Shown here in pieces: positions 1 through 6,755 of a DNA stretch of 14,313 nt. Location of the stretch: the NCBI GenBank assembly GCA_019310865.1, contig JAFDDL010000035.1, positions 1-14,313 of the forward strand, written 5' to 3'. Both the position numbers and the translations under genes were made by a program. The notes under the pieces were generated by a model. The model did no database searches and was not told where the DNA came from. It worked only from the letters and a program-made list of their open reading frames with translations. The number at the start of each line of letters is the position of its first letter. Position 1 is the first letter of the stretch. This stretch comes from Deltaproteobacteria bacterium. GTDB taxonomy: Bacteria; Desulfobacterota; Desulfobacteria; Desulfobacterales; JAFDDL01.

Positions 1-1
1 T

Positions 2-130
2 GAACTCCGTCAAGGTCCCGATAATTCTCGTGTCGGTGGGCCGCACGCCCCACTCTGGGTTTGACACGGCGATAGAGCAGGTGGCATCTCCGCTGTATAT
101 GCAAAAAGGCGGATTCTTGTCCTCGATCTC
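2..130 (-). other. Coding-like stretch in another frame at the broken end of the corrinoid gene
   Basis: From position 130 down to 2 the minus strand is open in a frame different from the corrinoid protein. It encodes 43 residues with a protein-like composition (starts EIEDKNPPFC, contains NPEWGVRPTDTRIIG) and no stop. It does not resemble the missing half of a corrinoid B12 domain, so a simple one-base frameshift is not a good explanation. It looks more like the end of a different sequence joined here. The opposite strand is also open across most of this stretch, so the true direction is uncertain. I do not recognise the family. Confidence 0.25.
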
Positions 131-555
131 CCGGCATCGGCTCCCATGGCCTCGGCCTCTTTGATGAAATCGGCAGAATCCACGTCATAGCCGAGATCTT
201 TTACTTCAAATCCATTGGTTTCCAACATCAATTTAACGATGTTTTTTCCGATTTCGTGCAAGTCGCCCTTGACGGTTCCCAGAACAATCTTTCCTTTTTT
301 GGCGATGCTTTCAAAATCTTCAATCTCCTTGCTGAGCACTTCCACAGCTGCTGACATGTTCTCACCGGCCTGCATCATTTCAGGTAGAAAAATTTCCAGA
401 CGGGAAAATTTATCTCCCACCTCAACCATGACCGCGGTCAGGGAAGAGATGGCCGCCATGGGCGATATGCCGTCATCCAATACGGTTTGCGCCACTTGCC
501 GGGTCTTTTCCGGGTCACTCTTGAGTACCGATTCATGCAAACTTTCCATTAACAT
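10..555 (-). CDS. Corrinoid (B12-binding) methyltransferase protein, 3' part disrupted
   Basis: This is a small corrinoid protein of the MtbC/MttC/MtmC type, which carries a methyl group on cobalamin between a substrate:corrinoid methyltransferase and a second methyl acceptor in the cytoplasm. Residues 1-85 form the helical cap domain seen in this family (pattern LxxGxSPxxxI...GxxFxxxEIFLPEMMQAGxxM). Residues 88-140 begin the Rossmann-like B12 domain, with the cobalt-ligand motif GDLHEIGKN at 97-105 (Asp98, His100, Gly103). Family members continue after 'GAD' with an I/V-GLS-LLTTT-like strand and usually total about 210-220 residues. Here the frame instead turns into unrelated, arginine- and proline-rich sequence after residue about 141 and stops at 181. 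The start at 553-555 is supported by AGGAGG (561-566) five bases upstream. A sigma-54 promoter and an upstream inverted repeat precede it. The product is probably non-functional as it stands; a frameshift, a rearrangement or an assembly join could each explain the tail. Confidence 0.85.
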   Translation of the reverse strand: MLMESLHESVLKSDPEKTRQVAQTVLDDGISPMAAISSLTAVMVEVGDKFSRLEIFLPEMMQAGENMSAAVEVLSKEIEDFESIAKKGKIVLGTVKGDLHEIGKNIVKLMLETNGFEVKDLGYDVDSADFIKEAEAMGADAGRSRTRIRLFAYTAEMPPALSPCQTQSGACGPPTRELSGP

Positions 556-614
556 TCACGCCTCCTGTTGATTTTTATATAAATACTGAGTTTGTCTGGA
601 CCGAGCCTATTATT

Positions 615-631
615 AGCAATTCATGTGCCAA
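615..631 (-). promoter_or_regulatory. Sigma-54 (-24/-12) promoter of the corrinoid gene
   Basis: The minus strand reads TTGGCACATGAATTGCT. This matches the RpoN consensus YTGGCACG-N4-TTGCW with a single mismatch (A for the last G of the -24 element) and the exact spacing between the GG and GC dinucleotides. Transcription would start near 604, leaving a leader of about 50 bases before the ATG at 555. Sigma-54 promoters need an enhancer-binding protein; the inverted repeat at 706-742 lies roughly 120 bases upstream of the predicted start, a usual distance for such a site. The match is seen directly; activity is inferred. Confidence 0.75.
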
Positions 632-705
632 CTGGTCGTTATCCATAAATATGTATGTAATTCAGGATGCTTAGATAAGATAGCAATTTATAGACTTGAA
701 AGTAT

Positions 706-742
706 ACCACCAAATATGGTTGATTCTACCAAATGTGGTGGT
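706..742. promoter_or_regulatory. 15-bp inverted repeat, candidate upstream activator site
   Basis: The left arm ACCACCAAATATGGT (706-720) and right arm ACCAAATGTGGTGGT (728-742) are inverted copies matching at 13 of 15 positions, separated by 7 bases. The stem is A+T-rich in its middle and no T-run follows on either strand, so it is a poor terminator. Its place upstream of the sigma-54 promoter suggests a binding site for a dimeric enhancer-binding protein controlling the corrinoid gene. Control by the neighbouring ribbon-helix-helix protein is an alternative. Confidence 0.45.
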
Positions 743-776
743 AATAATCAGGGAGGTGGATTCAAGGTTTTAACAG

Positions 777-1112
777 TTATTGAGAATGAACAACCTGATC
801 CAGCGTGTCAGCTACCCATTTGTTAAGGCTTTTTCCGGCGTGAGCCGCAGCAGCGGCTATTTCGGCATGTATCCCGGGAGAAACGCGCAAGGTCAGTTTG
901 CCGGAGTAAGGTTTACCAGGGGTGCGCCTCTCTTTTTTGCAGTCGGCAAGGTAATGGTCAATGGCGTTGTGGAAATCTTCGGTAAGCTGTGCGACAGTTT
1001 CACCCTCAAAGGTAATACTGTCATTTATTCCAATCACTTTTCCCCAAAAGATACTATCCCGTTCGTCAAAGTTGATTTTAGCAAAATATCCCTTATAGGT
1101 CATACTGTTCAT
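777..1112 (-). CDS. HicB-family antitoxin, no HicA partner adjacent
   Basis: This 111-residue protein has the two-part plan of HicB-like antitoxins. Residues 5-60 form a degenerate RNase-H-like fold (GYFAKINFDERDSIFWGKV, then SITFEGETVAQLTEDFHNAI). Residues 71-108 form a ribbon-helix-helix DNA-binding domain (GKLTLRVSPGIHAEIA...GKSLNKWVADTL). In known pairs HicB neutralises the small dsRBD-fold mRNA interferase HicA and represses its own operon. The start at 1110-1112 is supported by GGAGGTG five bases upstream. It lies 78 bases downstream of recD on the same strand. No HicA-like reading frame (about 60-80 residues, with the GSHH-type motif) is visible on either side, so it is an orphan or has a non-HicA partner. 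The family call is firm; the activity is inferred. Confidence 0.85.
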   Translation of the reverse strand: MNSMTYKGYFAKINFDERDSIFWGKVIGINDSITFEGETVAQLTEDFHNAIDHYLADCKKERRTPGKPYSGKLTLRVSPGIHAEIAAAAAHAGKSLNKWVADTLDQVVHSQ

Positions 1113-1207
1113 GGCGTCACCTCCAAGTCTGTTAACCAGTCACGAATTTTTTCAACCATATATTTCTTTGCTTCCTTGTAATTAAAATTTTTACCTGAGC
1201 TGATCAC
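1109..1207 (-). other. Possible mini-ORF translationally coupled to hicB
   Basis: A 32-codon frame starting at GTG 1205-1207, or 16 codons from ATG 1157-1159, runs through the end of recD and the gap. Its TGA overlaps the hicB ATG as ATGA. The predicted peptide is Lys/Glu-rich and helical-looking (contains YKEAKKYMVEKIRDWL). It may be a small real gene, the remnant of a lost partner, or only a coupling leader. No Shine-Dalgarno was found for it and I do not recognise the sequence. Confidence 0.2.
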
Positions 1208-2987
1208 TCAGGCCCGAGGCGCGCTGCACGGGTGTGGCGATGGCTTCCCGGATAACCAGTTCCGAACCAAAGATGGTGACCGTCTGCTTTGCCCGGGTAA
1301 CAGCCGTGTACAATAGCTCCCGGGTAATCACCGGGGATCGAACCGGCGGCAGCACGAGCAGCACATGATCGAATTCGGAGCCCTGGCTTTTGTGAACGGT
1401 CATGGCGTAAACGCTCTGATGCGCCGGCAATCGGCTCGGGGCCAGGGCGCGCACCCCGTCTGTCCCATCGGGAAAATAGACCCGAATCTCCGGTGAATCC
1501 TTGTCGGGTTTCGCTGCAATCCCCACATCCCCGTTAAACAGGCCCAATTGGTAATCGTTTTCCATGATCATCACCGGTCGGCCTGAATACCAGAGCAAAT
1601 CGCCATCCAGTTGGGTCTGCCCCTGCAGCATCGCCTCTGCTAGGTCGTTTAGCGTCTCGCTACCGAAAATTCCCCGCCGATGGGCGCAAAGAATGCGAAA
1701 ACCGCCCAGGGCCCCAAGCCGGCTTTCCGGATTCACGTCAGTGATCAGGGGCAGGTAATGACGCCGGATAAAGGGGGACAGCACATTCGTCAGCGACCCG
1801 GGCGTTGATCCATCGATCAGGGAAACATCAGCCGCCCCGGGATTGTTCAGACATGCCATCGCATCGTCTGCATCCCCGGATCGAATGCTTTCGGCCAGCC
1901 GTCCGATCCCGCTACCGGGACCGAATCGATAGCTATGGACCAGGTTGACGATGCAATCCTGAATGTTCGGGGCTGCGCAGATATCGCCCAATATTGCACC
2001 GGCGTCCACCGACGCCAGTTGATCCTTGTCCCCCAGGAGTATCACCCGCGTCTCGGGTGCCGCGGCCTCCATGAGCCGGCACATGAGAGACAGATCAACC
2101 ATGGAGGCTTCATCCACCACCAGAACATCGGCCGAAAGCGGATTGTCAAGATTGTGCCGGAATCGGCCGCCACTGCCGGAAGCGCCCAGGAGCCGATGTA
2201 GGGTGACCGCATCCTCGGGAACGGTATTAATGGCGGCAGCAATCGCGCCCTTGCCGGCTTCCGGTGATACCGACCGATTCGGCGCGCCCTTGGCAGCGGT
2301 GATGGCTTCCTTCAAGCGGGCGGCCGCCTTTCCCGTGGGGGCCGCCAGCTCAATTATGGGCATCTTTTGCCGGGTAGCCATTGCTTGGGCAATGATCAAG
2401 GCCAGTATGTTAACCACCGTATGGGTTTTGCCGGTCCCCGGTCCGCCGGACACCACTGTCAAATAGCGCAATACGGCCGTCCGGGCAGCCAGGCGCTGGT
2501 GGTCCGGTACCGATGGCGCCGCGCGATGGGGAAAGAGATCTTTCAACCCTGCTTCGAGTACTAGCGAATCGATCCCGCTAACCCGGCCACGGGATCGCCG
2601 GCGCAGCTGGAACACCAGCCGCTGCTGGTATTGCCAGTACCGGGCCAGATAGAGACGGTTGCGCCGGTCCACCACCAGGGGCGCGGTGGTGGCGCTTTGG
2701 GCCACCGCACCGCTTTCCATCAATGCTTCGAGCCACCGGGTCTTTTCCGGCCATCGAATTTCCGGCAAGGTTTCTCCGGTGTCGGTGATAACCGGTCGGC
2801 CGGCCATTTGGTCCAGATCGACGCAGACATGCCCCTGGGCTGTAAACCGGCTTGCCAATGCTGCCGTCAGCATGACCACTGGATTTTCATCAGCAGCCAC
2901 CCGCCCCAGCGTTTGGGCAAACTGATAATCGAGGTCGGAAAAATACCCCGCGTCATAAAGTTGTTCGATGGTCGGCATCGTTTCCAT
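1191..2987 (-). CDS. recD: RecBCD enzyme subunit RecD (5'-3' helicase)
   Basis: RecD is the fast 5'-3' superfamily 1B helicase of the RecBCD complex and is needed for Chi-regulated processing of double-strand breaks. Starting at METMPTIEQ (2985-2987) it is 598 residues, close to the 608 of E. coli RecD. Motifs in order: N-terminal RecD domain with LYDAGYFSDLDYQFA (10-24); Walker A GGPGTGKT (181-188); motif Ia APTGKAAARL (216-225); DEAS box VVDEASMVD (290-298); motif III LLGDKDQL (317-324); SYRF (352-355); AMTVHKSQGSEFD (528-540); LYTAVTRAK (559-567). All catalytic motifs look intact. The frame is open back to a GTG at 3062, but that extension crosses a period-7 DNA repeat and does not look like protein. 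ATG 3000-3002 and ATG 2976-2978 are other possible starts; no start has a strong Shine-Dalgarno. It follows recB at the end of the recC-recB-recD cluster. Confidence 0.95.
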   Translation of the reverse strand: METMPTIEQLYDAGYFSDLDYQFAQTLGRVAADENPVVMLTAALASRFTAQGHVCVDLDQMAGRPVITDTGETLPEIRWPEKTRWLEALMESGAVAQSATTAPLVVDRRNRLYLARYWQYQQRLVFQLRRRSRGRVSGIDSLVLEAGLKDLFPHRAAPSVPDHQRLAARTAVLRYLTVVSGGPGTGKTHTVVNILALIIAQAMATRQKMPIIELAAPTGKAAARLKEAITAAKGAPNRSVSPEAGKGAIAAAINTVPEDAVTLHRLLGASGSGGRFRHNLDNPLSADVLVVDEASMVDLSLMCRLMEAAAPETRVILLGDKDQLASVDAGAILGDICAAPNIQDCIVNLVHSYRFGPGSGIGRLAESIRSGDADDAMACLNNPGAADVSLIDGSTPGSLTNVLSPFIRRHYLPLITDVNPESRLGALGGFRILCAHRRGIFGSETLNDLAEAMLQGQTQLDGDLLWYSGRPVMIMENDYQLGLFNGDVGIAAKPDKDSPEIRVYFPDGTDGVRALAPSRLPAHQSVYAMTVHKSQGSEFDHVLLVLPPVRSPVITRELLYTAVTRAKQTVTIFGSELVIREAIATPVQRASGLSDQLR

Positions 2988-3030
2988 CTTGTTTACACCC
3001 ATATCATAAGCCGGCAAATCCGGAATCGAA

Positions 3031-3065
3031 GTGCTGAGTACTGAGCACTTAGAACTAAGCACTTT
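3031..3065. repeat. Degenerate heptamer tandem repeat between recB and recD
   Basis: Five 7-base units follow one another: GTGCTGA, GTACTGA, GCACTTA, GAACTAA, GCACTTT. AAGTGCT (3029-3035) and AGCACTT (3058-3064) form an inverted repeat across the block, so the transcript could fold just upstream of the recD start. Short heptameric tandem repeats of this general kind are known between genes in several bacterial groups. Their role here is unknown. Confidence 0.7.
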
Positions 3066-3086
3066 TATTAGGGACAGTTGCCCGGG

Positions 3087-6000
3087 CTAACCCAACAGAT
3101 TCGACAGTTCCCGAATCAGCTTCTCCGGGGGCCGATCCTGAAACACCCCGCTTCCAGGTCCGGCCGACGGCGACATGCCCCGGAGAAACAGGTAGTACAC
3201 CTTTCCAAAATGCGTTTCATAGTTGTAATCTTCAATCCGGCCCGACAGGTATTTGTGAACAGCCGTCACATAGAGATGATACTGCAGAATGTAGTGATGG
3301 TCGCACATAGCCGCCGCCAGGTGATCCGGGCCATAGTCCGTCAACCGGGCGCCCAGGAAATTTGATTTATAGTCGATCACATACCACCGCCCCTGGTGAA
3401 CAAACACCAGGTCGATGAATCCTTTGAAATAGCCCTGAATGGACGGCAGTGTCAGTCGGGACAAGGCCTTCTGATACGATTGCGGAATCCCCGGTTCGCA
3501 ATATTGTTGAAACAACGCCACGAGCTGCCGGCCGGTCACTGGTCGCTGGGCCGGCGTGTCCTTTCCATGGGCCACGGGAAAAATAAACTCCAGCTCGTTG
3601 AGTCGATTGTTGACACAAATGCGATCCAATGACAATTCCGGGTTTTTCCGGTCGAGCCCGGACGTCCGGTCGAGTCCGGTCGACCGGTCAAGCCCGCACG
3701 AAACAATGTCGGAAAGGGCCGTTAAGACCGGTTCGTGCCATCTGCCGGTCTCAAAACCATGGGACGCAAGGTTCCGGTCCACCAGGTCGCTCACCCGGCT
3801 TGCGTCCGTTTCTTGAAAATCGATGTGCTCCAGAAGGGTGTGAAAAAAGGTCCCGGCGCCGGCGCTTCTTTCAAATTCCGCCAGGGGAACCAGCGGCCCC
3901 TGCAGCGCCGATTTTTCGGGTTCCGGCCTTCGGGCTTCCACTGTTTGATCATGATCCTGCCCGGGCTCGGGCGCCAGTTGCGGTGCAGTGGCGCTGGATA
4001 CGAGATGCGAATAACTCGCCACCCGCCATCCGGGCTCCAGAGTTCGCCGCTGCTTTCGGCAGGCTAACGATTGCCCGGATTCGGCGGTGGGTTCATAAGC
4101 CTGGCCCGATTTAACCGACAAGGCCCGAACCGCAATGGTCCCGTTGGACTCGTCAGCCAGGGTTGAAAGATCCTTGGCGATATCCACGTCTGACAGCGTG
4201 GTTGCCGGTTCACCGAAATCGCCAGCGGTTTCACCATTGTTATGAAGCAGGTAGAAGAGAGAAGAGGTTTCAAACCCTTTGACGGCCCCCCAAACCACCA
4301 CACAGTGGTGTCGCGCACGGGTGAGGGCCACGTAGAGAAGCCGGCAGTTTTCCGCATTGGCCTCTTGCCGGGCCAGCGGTTCGTGGGAATCACGTTTTTC
4401 TGACCCCAGATCCAAGGTAGGCCGAAACCCATCGGCCGGATCGTGAAAGGATAGGCCCGAGTCATGATGCAATGGCCGGTCTCCTTCCCAAAGATAGGGT
4501 AGAAAAACAACTGGGTATTCGAGCCCCTTGCTCTTGTGGATGGTTACCAGGCGAACGGTCTGTTCGTCGCTTTCCAGGCGCAGTTCATGGGTGTCCGATG
4601 CCGGACCGTCCCCACTGCGCCGGCGCTGAAACCACTGCATCAGCCCCGCCATACCCAGCCGATCGTCCAGGGCGGCCCCATGAAGCAATTCGGCCAGATG
4701 CTGAAAATTGGTCACCTGTCGCCTCCCGTCCACCCGGCGCAGCAGCGCCGGCAACCGGGGTGTGGTCGAGGTGTCGGTTTGCCCGCTGAATACATCGCTG
4801 ATCATGGGCATAAAACCGTCGCTATGCCAGAGCCGATGCCAGTTGCGAAACTGAATCACCCAGGATGTCCAAGCCCTGTCATCCCGGCCAAGCACATCGA
4901 TATCACACGCCGGAAGGCCAAACAGCTGCGTCTGCAGGGCATTTCGAATACCAATGTCTGACGGATCGGCAGCGGCCCCCAGCACCTGCCATAGTTCAAA
5001 GGCTTCGGTGGATTCAAAAACTGAATCCGCACCGGAAATCACACTGGGAATGGCCAATTCCCGAAGGGCCGACTGCATAAGTCTCGCCTGCCGGTTGGTG
5101 CGCACTAGCACGGCCACATCCTTTGGCGCCACTAGCCGGGGGGATGGATCTTCAATCCTGGCATCGCCGGTCAGTAGATCGGATATTTCCGCGGCCGTTT
5201 TGCCAGGCAAATTCTCGTTGATCCAGCCCTTTGAAATTAAAGCCGGCGCCTGGACCTTTGCATCCTGCCGGGAAAGAAACAATACCTGTAGGGCGGCTGT
5301 CTTTTTACCCTCTCGGGTGATGGCATTCACGGCGTCGGTTCGCGCTTTCACCGGTGAAAAGCGCACCTGCGGAAACAAGAACGGGTTGGCAACCCGGCCA
5401 AACAGGGTGTTCACCGCGCCAATGAGTGACGGATCCGATCGCCAATTGACGTCCAGGGTTCCGACGCGGTCACCGGTATCCCTTGCCGCCTTGAAGTATG
5501 CAAAAATATCGGCGCCGCGAAAGGCATAGATGGATTGTTTGGGGTCACCGATGAGAAAAAACGGCCGGCTGCCCCCCTGAAAGATCCGGTTGAAAATCCG
5601 ATATTGGAGAAGATCGGTATCCTGGAATTCATCAATCAAGGCGGCTGCAAACCGGCTTCGGATGCCGGCGGCCAGATGTTCACCTGCCGGCCCTTGAAGG
5701 GCCCGATCCAGGTCACCGATCAGATCGTCAAAAAACACAACGCCCAGATCCTGCTTGCGTCGGCTCAGGATTTGGCGGGCATCATCGATCAGCTGACGCT
5801 GAAAAGCGATCAACCACCGGCCTGAATACCGGCACAGGTCATCCACTGCTTCGAAAAATCGGTGCCGAGGCTGGGGTGGATCTTTTTTCATGCGATTGTG
5901 AAAGTCAAGCAGCCGGGACTGGGAAAACCGAGCGATACCGGCGTTGTCATCTGGAAACCGGGCCGGATTCGGCATTGACAGATAGTCTTCAGTGGCCGAA

Positions 6001-6755
6001 AGCCAGTTGGGCAGATTCCGCTTGTTATAGCTTTGCCGATTAATCCCTGGATGGGATGTCAGCAAGGTTTTGATTTCTTTCTGATCCGCCGCCCAGATTG
6101 CGCGCGCGGAGTCGTATATCTTTTCAAACACCAGGGGATCGAAGACCGGGACCTGTGAATCGGGAATCAGTTTGAAATCCGGCCGGCCAAGAATGCGGGT
6201 TAAGAAGGGAACCAGACGCGCCGGGTTTAGCAGCTTATCCTGGAGTAGTCGAATCCAGGGAGCCGGCAGGCTAGAAGTGGTGCCGGCCCAAAGATCCGCA
6301 GCCACCTCTTGGTAAAGGGGAAGCTGATCGGCGACCAGTTCCATATCGTACACGGCGCCGCTTTCAAAGGCGTGCTCCTGGAGCACCCGTCGGCAAAAGC
6401 CGTGGATGGTCCAGATGGCCGCCTCGTCAAATGAACTCAAAGCAGCCGTGACCTGCCGAACGGCTTGCGCCTTTTGGGCATCCGAATTGCCAAGCACCTG
6501 GTGTAAAAATGCGTCTTCACAGTTTCCCTGGCGAAGGGCGGCCAGGGCCTCGTGCAGCCGGCTGCGAATTCGGTGCTTGAGCTCCGCCGTGGCCGCTTCG
6601 GTGAAAGTCACGACCAGAATGTCGGACACTGGGTAACCGGCCAGCACCAATCGAATGAACAGGGAGGTAATGGTATAGGTCTTTCCGGTTCCAGCGCTGG
6701 CCTCGATGAGAAACCGATCGGCCAGAGAAACACCGGCTGGATCAAAGGCCCTCAT
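3087..6755 (-). CDS. recB: RecBCD enzyme subunit RecB (3'-5' helicase and nuclease)
   Basis: RecB is the 3'-5' superfamily 1A helicase and the only nuclease of RecBCD, and it also loads RecA. The protein has 1222 residues (E. coli 1180). Helicase motifs: Walker A ASAGTGKT (19-26); Ia VVTFTEAATAELKHRI (48-63); TIHGFC (116-121); II ALIDEFQDTD (372-381); III IGDPKQSIYAFRGAD (402-416); IV NWRSD (437-441); V VRLVTIHKSKGLEYPVVF (734-751); VI RLLYVALTRAR (805-815). The C-terminal nuclease domain holds GTFFHTLLEH (His972), GFIDLVF (Asp1115) and DYKSN (Asp1128, Lys1130). The 13- and 15-residue spacings equal those of E. coli Asp1067, Asp1080 and Lys1082. The ATG (6753-6755) overlaps the recC stop as ATGA and has GGGAGG a few bases upstream, so translation is probably coupled. 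An unusual three-fold GLDR repeat lies at residues 1021-1038. Confidence 0.97.
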   Translation of the reverse strand: MRAFDPAGVSLADRFLIEASAGTGKTYTITSLFIRLVLAGYPVSDILVVTFTEAATAELKHRIRSRLHEALAALRQGNCEDAFLHQVLGNSDAQKAQAVRQVTAALSSFDEAAIWTIHGFCRRVLQEHAFESGAVYDMELVADQLPLYQEVAADLWAGTTSSLPAPWIRLLQDKLLNPARLVPFLTRILGRPDFKLIPDSQVPVFDPLVFEKIYDSARAIWAADQKEIKTLLTSHPGINRQSYNKRNLPNWLSATEDYLSMPNPARFPDDNAGIARFSQSRLLDFHNRMKKDPPQPRHRFFEAVDDLCRYSGRWLIAFQRQLIDDARQILSRRKQDLGVVFFDDLIGDLDRALQGPAGEHLAAGIRSRFAAALIDEFQDTDLLQYRIFNRIFQGGSRPFFLIGDPKQSIYAFRGADIFAYFKAARDTGDRVGTLDVNWRSDPSLIGAVNTLFGRVANPFLFPQVRFSPVKARTDAVNAITREGKKTAALQVLFLSRQDAKVQAPALISKGWINENLPGKTAAEISDLLTGDARIEDPSPRLVAPKDVAVLVRTNRQARLMQSALRELAIPSVISGADSVFESTEAFELWQVLGAAADPSDIGIRNALQTQLFGLPACDIDVLGRDDRAWTSWVIQFRNWHRLWHSDGFMPMISDVFSGQTDTSTTPRLPALLRRVDGRRQVTNFQHLAELLHGAALDDRLGMAGLMQWFQRRRSGDGPASDTHELRLESDEQTVRLVTIHKSKGLEYPVVFLPYLWEGDRPLHHDSGLSFHDPADGFRPTLDLGSEKRDSHEPLARQEANAENCRLLYVALTRARHHCVVVWGAVKGFETSSLFYLLHNNGETAGDFGEPATTLSDVDIAKDLSTLADESNGTIAVRALSVKSGQAYEPTAESGQSLACRKQRRTLEPGWRVASYSHLVSSATAPQLAPEPGQDHDQTVEARRPEPEKSALQGPLVPLAEFERSAGAGTFFHTLLEHIDFQETDASRVSDLVDRNLASHGFETGRWHEPVLTALSDIVSCGLDRSTGLDRTSGLDRKNPELSLDRICVNNRLNELEFIFPVAHGKDTPAQRPVTGRQLVALFQQYCEPGIPQSYQKALSRLTLPSIQGYFKGFIDLVFVHQGRWYVIDYKSNFLGARLTDYGPDHLAAAMCDHHYILQYHLYVTAVHKYLSGRIEDYNYETHFGKVYYLFLRGMSPSAGPGSGVFQDRPPEKLIRELSNLLG
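3642..3695 (-). repeat. Three-fold 18-base repeat inside recB (GLDR units)
   Basis: Residues 1021-1038 of RecB read GLDRST, GLDRTS, GLDRKN, encoded by three 18-base units sharing a CT[T/C]GACCGG core. A fourth partial echo (SLDR) follows at 1042-1045. The block lies between the His972 motif and the Asp1115/Asp1128/Lys1130 core of the nuclease domain, probably in a surface linker. The unit number could vary between strains through slippage. Confidence 0.6.

Noticed and set aside
706..742. Terminator for hicB
   Set aside because: The stem is A+T-rich in its centre and no T-run follows on the minus strand; its position fits an upstream activator site better.
623..826. 67-codon plus-strand frame between the corrinoid gene and hicB
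   Set aside because: It has no ribosome binding site, its start overlaps the sigma-54 element, and it runs into the end of hicB; composition is not protein-like.
2988..3062. GTG start extending RecD by 25 residues
   Set aside because: The extension is encoded largely by the period-7 repeat, has Ser/Leu-rich low-complexity sequence and lies outside the normal RecD N-terminus.
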